This document shows, in pieces, positions 10,945 through 20,037 of a DNA stretch of 64,000 nt; positions within the stretch are counted from its first letter, which is position 1; each line of letters starts with the position of its first letter. The position numbers and the translations under genes are program-made. The DNA is from Budorcas taxicolor (Eukaryota; Chordata; Mammalia; Artiodactyla; Bovidae). The DNA lies in assembly GCF_023091745.1 (NCBI RefSeq), contig NC_068922.1, positions 24,342,001-24,406,000 on the forward strand. The letters run 5' to 3'. The notes under the pieces are model-generated. The model had not been told where the DNA came from, ran no database searches, and saw only the letters and a program-made list of their open reading frames with translations.

Positions 10945-10984
10945 GTCACTTCTCGGCCTTTTGGCTAAGATTGAGTGTAGTATC
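10945..10984 (+). pseudogene. RNU2: U2 snRNA 5' fragment (nt 1-40), fused to a SINE
   Basis: Bases 10945-10984 align to nucleotides 1-40 of mammalian U2 spliceosomal RNA with about four differences (positions 1, 4, 28 and 29). The diagnostic 'cttctcggccttttggctaa' block and the branch-point-pairing gtagta (10977-10982) are present. The remaining three quarters of U2, including the Sm site and stem-loops III-IV, are absent. No U2 promoter elements precede it; the flank is L1. The fragment runs almost directly into the head of a Bov-tA SINE, so it is a retrotransposed pseudogene fragment. Confidence 0.85.
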
Positions 10985-11199
10985 AAGTATGACTTCCCTG
11001 GTGGCTCATACAATAAAGCGTCTGCCTACTATGTGGGAGAACTGGGTTCGATCCCTGAGTCAGAAAGATCCTCTGGAGAAGGAAATGGCAACCCACTCCA
11101 GTACTCTTGGCTGGAAAATCCCATGGACAGAGGAGCCTGGTAGGCTACAGTCCTTGGGGTCACAAAGAGCCGGACAGGACTGAGCAACTTTAGTTCAGT
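10985..11199 (+). mobile_element. Bov-tA SINE carrying the U2 fragment at its 5' end
   Basis: After a few bases (aagtat) the sequence enters the full tRNA-derived head (gacttccctggtggctca, then gggttcgatccctgag) and the Bov-A body (cccactccagtactcttgg, ggacagaggagcctgg), ending with gactgagcaactttagttc. The SINE is not truncated at its 5' end, so U2 sequence is attached upstream of an essentially complete head. It is bounded on the right by the second 76-bp repeat copy. Confidence 0.9.
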
Positions 11200-11275
11200 T
11201 TACAGTGTTTCTGGTGCAGAGCAAGGTGACTTAGTTATACATATATGCATAGATTATTTTTCAGATTATTTTCCA
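11200..11275. repeat. Right copy of 76-bp direct repeat
   Basis: Matches 10867-10942 at 73 of 76 positions. Beyond it the L1 3' region continues without interruption (ataggttattacaagat), as expected if the repeats are duplicated target sequence. Confidence 0.85.
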
Positions 11276-12515
11276 CTATAGGTTATTACAAGATATTGTA
11301 TACCACAGGGAACTATTAAATGGAGTTCTTTTTCTTTTTATTATTGGTTCGTAAGTTGTCTAAATACAAGCCCCTTGTCAGATATATGACTTGCAAATAT
11401 TTTCTCCGCTTATGTGGGTTTTCTTTTCACTTTTCTGATGGTTTCGCTTGCAGCACAGAAGTTTCGATATTTAGAAGAAGTACAATTTATCTATTTTTTT
11501 CTTTTATCACTTAGGTAACAAATTCAAGTTCAGTAAGATTTATTCTTATGTTTTCTGCTAAGTATTTTGTAATTGTAGCTCTTGCTTAGTTTAGGTCTAA
11601 TCCATTATGAGTTAACTTTTGTGTACAGTGTGAGGAAGCTGTCCAGTTTTTTCTTTTGCATGTGGTTGTTCAGTTGTTCCAGCATCATTTGTTGGAAAGG
11701 GTTGACTTGTTTTGGCATGCTTGCTGACGTTAATTGACTATAATGTGGGATTTATTCCTTGACTCTCAATTTTACTCCGTTGATCTATCCTAATGTCTTT
11801 TCTCATGCCAGTAGCGCATAGTCTTGATTCTGTGACTTTGCACTGAGTCTTTAAATTAGAAGACTCCAGCTTGCTGAGTCCTCCAGCTTGCTTCTTATTT
11901 TTCAAGACTGTTTTGGATATCTGGCCCTCCCAAATTTCCATATTAACTTTAGGATTTGTTTGTTAAATTCTGCTAAAAAAAAAAAAAAAAGCCAGCTGGT
12001 ATTTTGGTAAGGAATTGTTTTAAGTCTGTGGATCAGTTTGGAGAGTAATGCTATCTTAACAATATTAATGCTTCTGATATTCTTCTGATACATGAACATG
12101 GAATGGCTTTTTATTTATTGAGGTCTTCCTTTATATTTTTAATAATGTTTTATAATTTTAAGAGTGTAAGTATTACACATTTAAAAAAAATTATTCTTTA
12201 GCATTTCTTCCTTTCCCTCCTTCCTAAACGCTCTGTCTAGAACCTGTAGGACAAGGTCAAATTGAAGGGACGAGAGTGAGCATCCTTGTCTTGTCCTTGA
12301 TCTTGGGGGGAAAGAATTCAGTCTTTAACCATCAGGTATAATGTTAGCTGTGAGTTTTATCAAAGGTGCCTTTTATCAGGTTGAGGAAGTTCCCATTTTC
12401 CTCTTGGTTGTTGAGTGTTTTTATCACAAAATGGTATTGGATTTTGTGAAACTCTTTTTCTGTGTCTATTGTGCTATCACTCATTATTTCTGCTCTTTCC
12501 ATTTTAGTGTTTTAC

Positions 12516-12810
12516 TTTTATGAAACTCAAAAGTGGAGAAATGGAATAGAGTGTGGGTAGACAAAAATGATTTTAGGCTGCTTATGGAGAGAAGGAAGGG
12601 AGGAAGAGGGCAACAAGATGAATTTTAACAGTAGAAAAAAAGAAGGTTGGGGTTGGAAGGAACATGACCACACTTTTGGTCCCTACCCCTAGTTTTCTAG
12701 GTGGACACACAGACTTGGAAACACTGGGTGACTTCCTTCTCACATAGCCTGGAATGGCAGTGCCAGTACGCAGGCAGACCTTTCCACTTCCCTTTTGGGG
12801 GCTCTTTCCA
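12516..12810. other. Unassigned DNA
   Basis: No confident repeat assignment; purine-rich around 12585-12650. It may include the decayed end of the neighbouring L2. Confidence 0.4.
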
Positions 12811-12814
12811 CTGG

Positions 12815-13340
12815 TCAGCGCCATTCCTCAAGCTGAGCTCTGAAGGATAAGGAGTAGTCTATCAGATTAAAAAAAAATAGAGGAAGGAGGTTTCTGGTAG
12901 AAGATGCCTGATATATAGAGGCCTTAGGGCAGGAGAGAGCTAGTATGGAGACTTCCAAGATGGTGGCTCTGGTTGAAGCTCTGAGTGAGAAGAAGGTGAA
13001 AACTGAGAGGGAACAGTTGGGTGAGGGCTTCATCCCAGAGTCCTGTGGCCTGTACTGAGTGTGGATTTATTCCAAGTACAATGTGGACAGTTTTAAGGTG
13101 GGAAAAGCAACTTGAAAAGATTTATGTATTGTGAAGATGACTTGCTGCATTGTGGAGAGATTAAATGTGGCCAGTGCTGAGGTGGAGAGTCCAGGTGTGA
13201 CCCTGCGGAAGGTGAGATGGGTGAGGGGAAGTGGGCAGACTAGAGATTTGGTTTGGAGTTAGAATCCACAGGACTTTAAAGCATTGCTAGGCATTCCAAG
13301 AGGAAGTTGGGTGTGTTTAGACTCAAGAAAGAGGGCTATG
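12815..13340 (-). mobile_element. L2 LINE fragment
   Basis: The order of landmarks follows the inverted L2 consensus: 'ctgagctctgaagg' near 12833, 'gccttagggcaggagagag' near 12920, 'gggcttcatcc' near 13026, 'gaagatgacttgctgcattgtg' near 13133 (the ggatcactctggctgctgtgt block), 'gagagtccaggtgtgacc' near 13185 and 'gaagtgggcagac' near 13229. Divergence is high, as usual for L2, and no frame survives. Confidence 0.65.
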
Positions 13341-13539
13341 TGGATCCCCTCCTAGGAAGCTGGGTTACTCTGGAACCAGATGTATTAAGAGGTGCAAGGT
13401 TTTAGTTAAGGTGTTCCTGACTTGCTCTCTAGGTATTTTGACCAGATGCTGCCTCACCCACCAGTAGCGGGTGAAAATTTGTGGAGAAAAAGAAACTTCC
13501 TTTTACCTGAAATGCCCTTTCTTCTTTCCTGATGGACAT

Positions 13540-14288
13540 TGTTGCTATTGTTGCTCAGTTGTGTCTGACTCTTTGTGAACCCATGGACTGCAGCACGCCA
13601 GGCTTCCCTCTCCATCACCAACTCCTGGAGCTTGCTCAAACTCATGTCCATCGAGTCAGTGATGCCATCCAATCATCTCATCCTCTGTCATCCCCTTTCC
13701 CTCCTGCCTTCAGTCTTCCCCAGCATCAGGATCTTTTCCAATGAGTGGGCTCTTCTCATCAGGTGGCCACAGTACTGGAGTTTCAGCTTCAGCATCAGTC
13801 CTTCCAATGAATATTCAGGACTGATTTCCTTTAAGATTGACTGGTTAGATCTCCTCGCAGTCCAAGGCACTCTCAAGAGTCTTCTTCAACACCACAGTTC
13901 AAAAGCATCAATTCTCTGGTGCTCAGCTTTCTTTATAGTCCAGCTCTCACATCCATATATGACTACTGGAAAAACCATAGCTTTAACTAGATGGACCTTT
14001 GTTGGCAAAGTAATATCTCTGCTTTTTAATACACTGTCCGGGTTTGTCATAGCTTTTCTTCCAACGAGCAAGTATCTTTTAATTTCATGGCTGCAGTCAC
14101 CATCTGCAGTGATTTGGGAGCCCTGCCCAAAATAAAGTCTGTCACTGTTTCCATTGTTTCTCCATCTATTTGCCATGAAGTGATGGGACCGTGCCATGAT
14201 CTTAGTTTTTTGAATATTGTGTTTTAAGCCAGCTTTTTTAGTCTCCTCTTCCCTTTCATCAAGAGGCTCTTTAGTTCCTCTTTGCTTT
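13540..14288 (-). mobile_element. BovB 3' part, 5' truncated
   Basis: Minus-strand BovB from within the RT C-terminal region to the 3' tail. The plus strand begins at gttgctcagttgtgtctgac and runs to about 14288, where BovB homology stops in the region just downstream of the YADD motif. Broken open frames at 13886-14197 and 13688-13876 (minus) carry the cysteine-rich YGCESWTIKKAEHQRIDAF block. The residual frames are remnants. Confidence 0.9.
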
Positions 14289-14289
14289 A

Positions 14290-14762
14290 TATTTACATGT
14301 TCTTCAAAGCCGGTCTCAAATATTACCTCTTTTGTGAAACTTTCAAGTTCTTTATTTCAGACACTGACATAACATTTATTATGTCTCTCTAGCCTTTGTT
14401 ACTAGGTAACCCTTATTCGGCCTCAAATCTGTGTTGAGCACATGATGATAGGAAGCACAGAGAAGTTAAGTCACAAAGGGTTCCAGGGTTCCGGTGTCCC
14501 TGCTTGGCCACTATGCTATGCTGCCTCTTGCTGGGAGCTCTCTAAACAGAATGCCTGACCCCTTCTCTTGCTTCCCATGACCTTTGTTGTAGCTCTTTTT
14601 ATATTGCGCAAAGAGTGAAATGAATGTTTCTCTTCTCTGACAAAGAGGGAGCATATTGAAGGCAGGAACCGCATGTTGTTCATTTTCATAGCTCCGGTGC
14701 TGGGTGCATGATAGATGCAGAATAAGTGAGTGAAAGAAAGAATGAACATGAATGAATGACTG
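14290..14762 (+). mobile_element. L2 3' end with a MIR fragment inside
   Basis: L2-like 3' UTR sequence (tctcaaatattacctctttt near 14317; tctctagcctttgtt near 14385) and a diverged L2 terminus (aggcaggaaccgcatg near 14660, ending in a gaatgaatg tail near 14747-14758) surround a MIR-like block at about 14425-14535: agagaagttaagtcac and ccactatgctatgctgcctc. The MIR therefore probably inserted into the L2, or vice versa; without TSDs the order is inferred. Confidence 0.6.
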
Positions 14763-14764
14763 GC

Positions 14765-15770
14765 TGAGGAACTAAGAAAATGAACTGGTAGAAGTGGGAT
14801 GGAGCTTTCTGTCACCTTTTGCAGGCAGCGCTTTCTCTAGGCCAGAGTCCCTGAACTGCATTATAATTTAGGCCAGTGAAATTTATAGCTTTGCCATCAT
14901 ATGATTTAAATTTTTCCATTAATCTTTCAGTGTGTTCTAATCAAATAATACTTTTCTCCGTTAAACAGATGATTAAGCTCTTGCACTGGCAGGTATTATG
15001 CTCTTTAAACACGGTTGCTTAGTTGTCACCAAGGACATTTCTGCATCTGATATTGATTTAAATATTCAATTATGAATGTGATGAAGACAGCTTTATTTAT
15101 AGATAATGAGGATTGTATTGGCTGAAGAAACCAGCTCTGAGAACAATATGGTGTATTCTTGTTAATTTGATGTGGGTAAACTAGCTTCCTTGATCAGCAT
15201 TCACAAGGCTTTTCGTTCTGCACCGATATGAAATTGAAAAATATTGGGTGCTATGATTTTACTGTATTTTAGTGTCAAGTAGTGAGGGTATTTGTGAAAA
15301 ATTCATTATGTTTTGCAGATGATTCAAGTCATGTTGAACTTTTACTCAAATATATATTTACACAGCTATGCCTTGATTTTTGAAAAATTTGTTGTATAAG
15401 ATTCAAATTGCAGAATATATATAATATGAAGCCCGTTACAAAAGAACCATCACGTAGTTCATCTGATGTCTGTGGAATGGGTGTAATGAGTCTAGGGGAC
15501 TGGGTCACCATCCACCCTTCTCATTCTCAAAGGTTCTGATCAATAAAGCAAACCAACCAAGCAAGATTGCTAGCCAGATGGAGAATACAGTGATTTTGCT
15601 TTTCTACAGAATCTTCCGTGCAGAGTTTTGTGAAATCTATATTAAAATATATGCTTTAGGCTTATCCAAAGTGGAACTTTTTACTCCTACTCTTTATCTA
15701 GGATTGGGCCCCACAAACTCAGGTATGCTTGAATATGGATGAGGCTGGAGGCAGCTTCCAGAAAGTGTCA
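14765..15770. other. Repeat-free AT-rich stretch, possible conserved non-coding DNA
   Basis: About 1 kb has no repeat that I recognise, unlike nearly all its surroundings. It is AT-rich but of high complexity and contains several homeodomain-type TAAT/ATTA words (14910-14960, 15045-15070, 15155). No open frame or splice structure is convincing. Repeat exclusion suggests constraint, but conservation cannot be judged from one sequence. Confidence 0.35.
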
Positions 15771-15771
15771 T

Positions 15772-15908
15772 AAGCAGAATAATGGCCACCGTCTCCCAAA
15801 CTATCTGCATCCTAATTCCCCTAAACGGTGACTGTTTTAATGTTGTGTTGCTTTAAGCCACTCCATCTGTGGTATTTGTTACAGCAGCAGTAGGAAACAA
15901 ATACTGAG
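15772..15908 (+). mobile_element. MLT1-type MaLR LTR, internally deleted
   Basis: The start 'gcagaataatggccaccg' followed by 'tgcatcctaattcccc', and the end 'gttgctttaagccactcc', 'gtggtatttgttacagcagc' and 'aggaaacaaatact', match opposite ends of the mammalian MLT1/MaLR LTR. The central 200-plus bases are missing, joined near 15832. It is an ancient solo LTR fragment. Confidence 0.75.
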
Positions 15909-16329
15909 AGTTTGGGGACCTGCTCAGATGTGTTTGCCAATAGGAAACAAGAAACAAAGGAGAGCCCTCTGGGTCCCAACCAGAAAATGAAAGATGAAGT
16001 AGTCCTATCTGCTAGTAAACCATTGTCCAGTTAGTGGCAAATGTCAGCAGACCAACCAACCACCCCTTCTCTTCTAGAAAAGAGTGAGTGAGGGAAAAGA
16101 GAGGCTGATTACGGTGTCTCGGTGGGGAGAAGTTTAACGCCAAGGATCAGAGACCTACACAGCCCTGGGGAGGCAAGAGAGCCAAGCACAGGGTGACCAG
16201 CCTTAGGAACTCCAGAAGCAGGAGTCTCAGAAAGGCGCTATGTCTATAGGACATTCCTTACTTCTGCTGTCTGCCTGATACCTGTGAGCCTGCCTGCAGC
16301 CACCATCAAACCTAAACAAAACAAACTTT
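15909..16329. other. Unassigned DNA
   Basis: No confident repeat or exon; part may belong to the possible LTR that follows. Confidence 0.4.
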
Positions 16330-16705
16330 CTGCACATTTCCTGACTTATTATATAAAATGTTAAAGCCCCCTACCAAATGGAAGATATTAACTACTTAAT
16401 GACCATGAGCACACAGCACCCCAGGGCTCCTGGAGTCTAAGGACTGATAATGTTAACCTCTGCGATAATGCCCTATTCCCTCACCATCAGCCAGTCAGAG
16501 AATGGTGCATGAGCTGAGCACATACCCTTCAATCCCCTTCCTTACCTGGCTTTTCAATATGCTCTACTTTGGGGAGCTTGAGTTTTTTGGGCCATGAGCC
16601 TCCCAGGCTTCTCTCATGGCCCTACAATAAACCTTTCTCTGCTCGAAAACAAGCAGATGGAAAACTCACTTCCAAATCTCACAGGAGGCCCTTTCACTGC
16701 TGAAC
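16330..16705 (+). mobile_element. Possible endogenous-retrovirus LTR
   Basis: The stretch has LTR-like organisation: 'ttatataaaatgttaaagcc' near 16350, a C/T-rich middle, 'tgggccatgagcctccc' near 16589 and a polyadenylation signal in 'tacaataaacctttctctgc' near 16623. I cannot name the family, no TG/CA ends or TSD are certain, and no retroviral gene is adjacent. A non-LTR single-copy sequence remains possible. Confidence 0.4.
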
Positions 16706-17773
16706 TCTCAGAGGAGCTCTGCAGGCCAGGGAGAAATGTAGTTTCAGGACCTTACATGGGGTGAAGTATACAGGGTATCGAAGAGGAAACAGTGGCACAA
16801 ATTTTGCTTCTCACTAGTTTGAGGGAAGAACATGCAAAGACGAGCATGCACGTTTTTCCCTATGACCCCCGGTCCCTTTGTTCTCTTGACCTTGGGACTG
16901 TAGCCTCCCTTATGGGCCCAGTCAGTGAACACACTGGCAAACTCTTTAAGAGACTGCATAGGGGTGCAGTGAAGTTGGTGCTCAAGAGATCAGAGATGGA
17001 TGTGGAACTGCATATTAATGGATAAGTTTGAAATGATTGTGTTATTATTTAACTACAATTTACCAGATATCTATTTTGAACCTACATTATTTCAAGGACA
17101 TTTTTCTTTGAAGCTTTTAACAAATAATTTAAGCCAAATTAATATTCATCGCAAATGTCAGAAACAGTTGAATTTTATTTTCATAGGGCCTTTGAACTTC
17201 TGTGTTTACTGAGAGAGATAAAATGTTATCACGTTGTGATTTCTACTTTTTAAAATTTGATAAAGTTGTGCAGGTAATTGTTATCTAATTATTAATAGTT
17301 ATAAATACCATTTAATTAAATAATGCAGGAATAAACTCAGCATGCCTCATTTCTTCTTGCTCTCAATCAAGAGTTTGCAGAAGATTTTCATGTTACCTGT
17401 TAGTTCAGTCTTTAATTGCCTTTTAGGAGTACAAAATTGCTTCAGTTCTGCCAAAAGCAGCAAAGAGGTTGGAGTGGTTAGGGTGGCATGTGGTAGCCAG
17501 GTATTTGGCTCTGTATGTAATCTCAGAGTATGAAGGTAGGGAACAGCCAAAGTTAACAACACGGGGTCAGTAGGGTATCTCTGAAAATTTAGTGAAGAGG
17601 GAGTCAGGAAAAGCCAAAGTTTCTAACCATGAGCTAAGGGTTTGAAAAATAGTGAGAGAGGGATGTGTCATGGATTAATTGAGGCAGCATGGAAGTTGGG
17701 AGCAAGTTGCTAGAGCATCACTGAATGTTTGAACAGTTTGAACAGCTTTGGGCTGTTCTAGTACCTGGGAAGA
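16706..17773. other. Unique DNA, nothing recognised
   Basis: No repeat or exon is recognised; 17030-17340 is markedly AT-rich. Small open frames at 16744-17025 and 17342-17562 have no recognisable domain. Confidence 0.45.
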
Positions 17774-17900
17774 CTTTTTTTGTTGTTGTTGGCTGCACCA
17801 TGGGGCATGTGGGAGCCTAGTTCCCCAACCAGGGATCAAACCTGCACCCCCTGCATTGGAAGTGCAGAGTCTCAACCACTGGACAACCAAAGAAGTCCCC
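17774..17900 (-). mobile_element. CHR-type tRNA SINE
   Basis: On the plus strand it starts with a T/TTG-rich tail (tttttttgttgttgttggct) and ends in the inverted head 'aaccactggacaacc...gaagtcccc'. 'ccccaaccagggatcaaac' near 17822 is the inverted B-box region. This is the older cetartiodactyl CHR/SINE2 type, without the Bov-A body. Confidence 0.85.
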
Positions 17901-18167
17901 GGAGGTGGCTTTTGTGAGCCCATCCATGACATGTTCTGGTTCATAAACCTGTGTTCATTTGTCTCTTTGCCTCTAGGTTGTCATGCCGAGTATTTCTCAG
18001 TTTCTAAGACCTCAAGGTCAATATCAGCAGCTGTTGGTTTCTGTTTATAGTCACCAATCATTTCAGCATTATTTTATCATTTGCAATTTTGTTTTTGTAC
18101 TTTCAGCAGATTAGTCTGACTCCTGTCCAGGCAGATTACCATGCAACAGAACATATGTTTAAATACT

Positions 18168-18226
18168 TGTTGTTTTTCAGTCGCTAAGTCATGTCCAACT
18201 CTTTGCGACCCCATGAACTGCAGGGC
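18168..18226 (-). mobile_element. 59-bp Bov-A/BovB 3' end insertion with TSD
   Basis: Only the last 59 bases of the Bov-A/BovB 3' end are present (ttcagtcgctaagtcatgtcc...ccatgaactgcag in plus orientation). An 8-bp TSD, taaatact, lies at 18160-18167 and 18227-18234. It is an extremely 5'-truncated insertion; SINE or BovB origin cannot be told apart from so short a piece. Confidence 0.75.
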
Positions 18227-18382
18227 TAAATACTGTTCTTCTGTAAAAATGCATCAGTCAGCAAGCATTTTAAAGTCCTTTGCATGTTTGCCAGCCTCAT
18301 AGGAATGACAGTTTCAATGGTAGTGACCATTGTGTAGATCATATTTTCAGTTAATATTTTGCACTTATGTAGTCCCCTTGCT

Positions 18383-18516
18383 CTTTTTTTTTCTCTCTTT
18401 CTTTTTTGGCTGGACTATCCGGCTTGCTGGGATCTTAGTTCCTGGACCAGGGATTGAGCCTGGACCCAGCAGTGAAAGCACTGAGTCTAACCCACTGGAC
18501 CACTGGGGAAGTCCCT
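18383..18516 (-). mobile_element. CHR-type tRNA SINE
   Basis: A T-rich tail (18383-18410) leads to 'ttttggctggac', 'gatcttagttcctggaccag' and 'taacccactggaccactgggg', then gaagtccct. Same family as at 17774, more diverged in the middle. Confidence 0.85.
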
Positions 18517-18884
18517 GTACATTCCCATTTTTAAGGTTCTGTCTGATTTCTTTCTAGTAATCTGTGTTGATTTGCATGGTGATATTATTATCATTGTTAT
18601 TATTAGTAGTTATTCTTTCACAAGACACCCACTAAAACTCTTTAGTATTTTTCATAAAGTTTGGCTTTAATCCCTACTAGAATATGAGATATGTGACGTG
18701 ATTCTGGAGTTGAAGACAGTCTAAAAACTAGTCAATTTAGTTTACTCTATTCCTCAGCAAAATTAGTGCTTCATGGTCTCCTATTTCTGGGTACCTCTAG
18801 GCAATTTTATTTATATCCTTGACTTCAAACTCACTCTCAAGTCTGTTCAGCTCAGAACTGTCTTCTGGAGTTCAGCTTGGTGCT
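18517..18884. other. Unassigned DNA
   Basis: No repeat or exon recognised. A (TTA)-rich patch lies at 18580-18612. Confidence 0.4.
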
Positions 18885-19160
18885 CTGTGATGATCTCGAG
18901 GGGTGGGATGGGGTATGAGGTGGCAGGAGGTTCAAGACGGAGGGGATATATGTATTCTAGTTGATTCATGTTGTTCTGCAGCAGAAACTAACATAACTTT
19001 GTAAAGCAATTATCCTTCAATCTAAAAACTGTCCTATGAAAAATCATTATAAAGAAGAATATTAAGAAAAGAATGTATATATATATGTGTGTAATAAAAT
19101 CACTTTGCTGTACAATAGGAATTAAGAACACTGTAAATCAACTATACTTCAATTAAAAAA
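18885..19160 (+). mobile_element. L1 3' terminus, apparently two copies in tandem
   Basis: The L1 3' end block 'cagaaactaacataactttg' followed by 'gcaattatccttcaatc' occurs at about 18984-19022. A second version, 'actttgctgtacaatagg' to 'gtaaatcaactatacttcaat' plus an A-run, ends at about 19160. The two are separated by AT-rich sequence with a (TA)n run at 19076-19085. Confidence 0.7.
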
Positions 19161-19237
19161 AAGGAAGAATTCCTTCTGAATGCAGACGTGCATCTATGCT
19201 GATTTTTAGGTAGCTGGCCGGCCCTGCTGTTTCACAG

Positions 19238-19462
19238 GCTTCCCATGTGGCACTAGTGGTAAAGAACCTGCTTACCAATGCAGGAGACCTAAGAGATGGA
19301 GGTTCGATTCCTGGGTCAGGGAAAATCCCCTGGAGGGGCAACCTATTCCAGTGTTCTTGCCTGGAGAATCCCATGGACAGAGGAGCCCGGCAGCTACAGT
19401 CCATTGGATTGCAAAGAGTTGGACATGACTGAATCGACTTAGCACAGCACAGCACAGCACCA
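19238..19462 (+). mobile_element. Bov-tA SINE with TSD
   Basis: Head gcttcccatgtggcac, B-box-like 'ggaggttcgattcctgg', Bov-A body with ggacagaggagcccgg and a (cacag)n-like tail. A 12-bp TSD, gctgtttcacag and gctgtttcatag (one mismatch), lies at 19226-19237 and 19463-19474. Confidence 0.93.
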
Positions 19463-19474
19463 GCTGTTTCATAG

Positions 19475-19796
19475 GCACCTCAAGCTTAATCCGTACAGTC
19501 AGAAATCATCGCTTCTCTAGATCTGCTCCTCTTTCTATATTTCCTGACTCAGAGATTGTCCCAAGCTGTCTGAACTTATCTTCGATTTCTTCTTTAACTT
19601 CACCTCCATATGCAGGACCGTTGCTAAGACCTGTCAATTCAGGATTGGGTGGTCCCCTTAGCCAATAGCTTTTATTGCCTATGTTCCCCAGCACTAGGTA
19701 CCCACTTTGATTATAACAGTTATTTTTTGTATTACAACTGCTCTTTGCGTTACTGTCTCTCCCTTTTGCTGGTGGAGGAGAGAGACTTTTCATTTT
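19475..19796. other. Unassigned DNA
   Basis: A minus-strand open frame of 95 codons (19506-19793) has no recognised domain. Some T-rich sequence near 19700-19760 vaguely resembles L2 3' UTR. Confidence 0.35.
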
Positions 19797-19807
19797 ATCC
19801 CTTTGGT

Positions 19808-20026
19808 TGTTGGTTTTTGTTTAGTCTCTTAAGTCATGCCTGGCTCTTCATGTCCATGTCCATGGACTGTAGCCTGCCAGGCTTTTTGTCCATGGGATTT
19901 CCCAGGCAAGAATACTGGAGTAGGTGCCATTTCCTTCTCCAGGGGACCTTTCCAATGCAGGGATGGAACCCTCGTCTCCTTCATTGGCAGGTGGGTTCTT
20001 TACCACTGAGTCGCCAGTGAAGCCCC
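19808..20026 (-). mobile_element. Bov-tA SINE with TSD
   Basis: Inverted Bov-tA from a diverged tail (tttagtctcttaagtcatgcc) through ccatggactgtagcctgcc to the inverted head ending gaagcccc. An 11-bp TSD with one mismatch, atccctttggt / atccctttcgt, lies at 19797-19807 and 20027-20037. Confidence 0.9.
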
Positions 20027-20037
20027 ATCCCTTTCGT

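Larger units (their letters stand above)
10838..11318 (-). mobile_element. Younger L1 3' end nested in the old L1
   Basis: The sequence 'ttattgaactatagttgag' at about 10850, then cagtgtttcaggtgcagagcaaggtgac, and after the SINE 'ggttattacaagatattg' near 11281, matches the inverted 3' region of a ruminant/artiodactyl L1. It separates two parts of the older L1 ORF2 that would otherwise be adjacent. A 76-bp piece of it is present on both sides of the U2/SINE insertion. Confidence 0.75.
9951..12515 (-). mobile_element. Old L1 (L1M) from ORF2 to 3' UTR, interrupted
   Basis: On the plus strand it reads as the inverted 3' UTR (ttattgagatataatttata near 9970) followed by inverted ORF2: 'ggttcatccacattgtagc' near 10265, 'tgccacactggttttcaaag' near 10535, 'cttgtcagatatatgacttg' near 11371, 'tgatctatcc' near 11780 and 'gagcatccttgtcttgtcc' near 12277. 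It is interrupted at about 10838-11318 by a younger L1 3' end and its passenger. A perfect-looking 22-bp tandem duplication (one mismatch) lies at 10561-10604. The frame is decayed throughout. Confidence 0.85.

Noticed and set aside
10945..10984. A functional U2 snRNA gene
   Set aside because: Only the first 40 nucleotides are present, no U2 promoter lies upstream (flank is L1) and no Sm site or 3' box follows.
19506..19793. 95-codon minus-strand frame
   Set aside because: No domain, odd composition and no splice or transcript evidence from the sequence.
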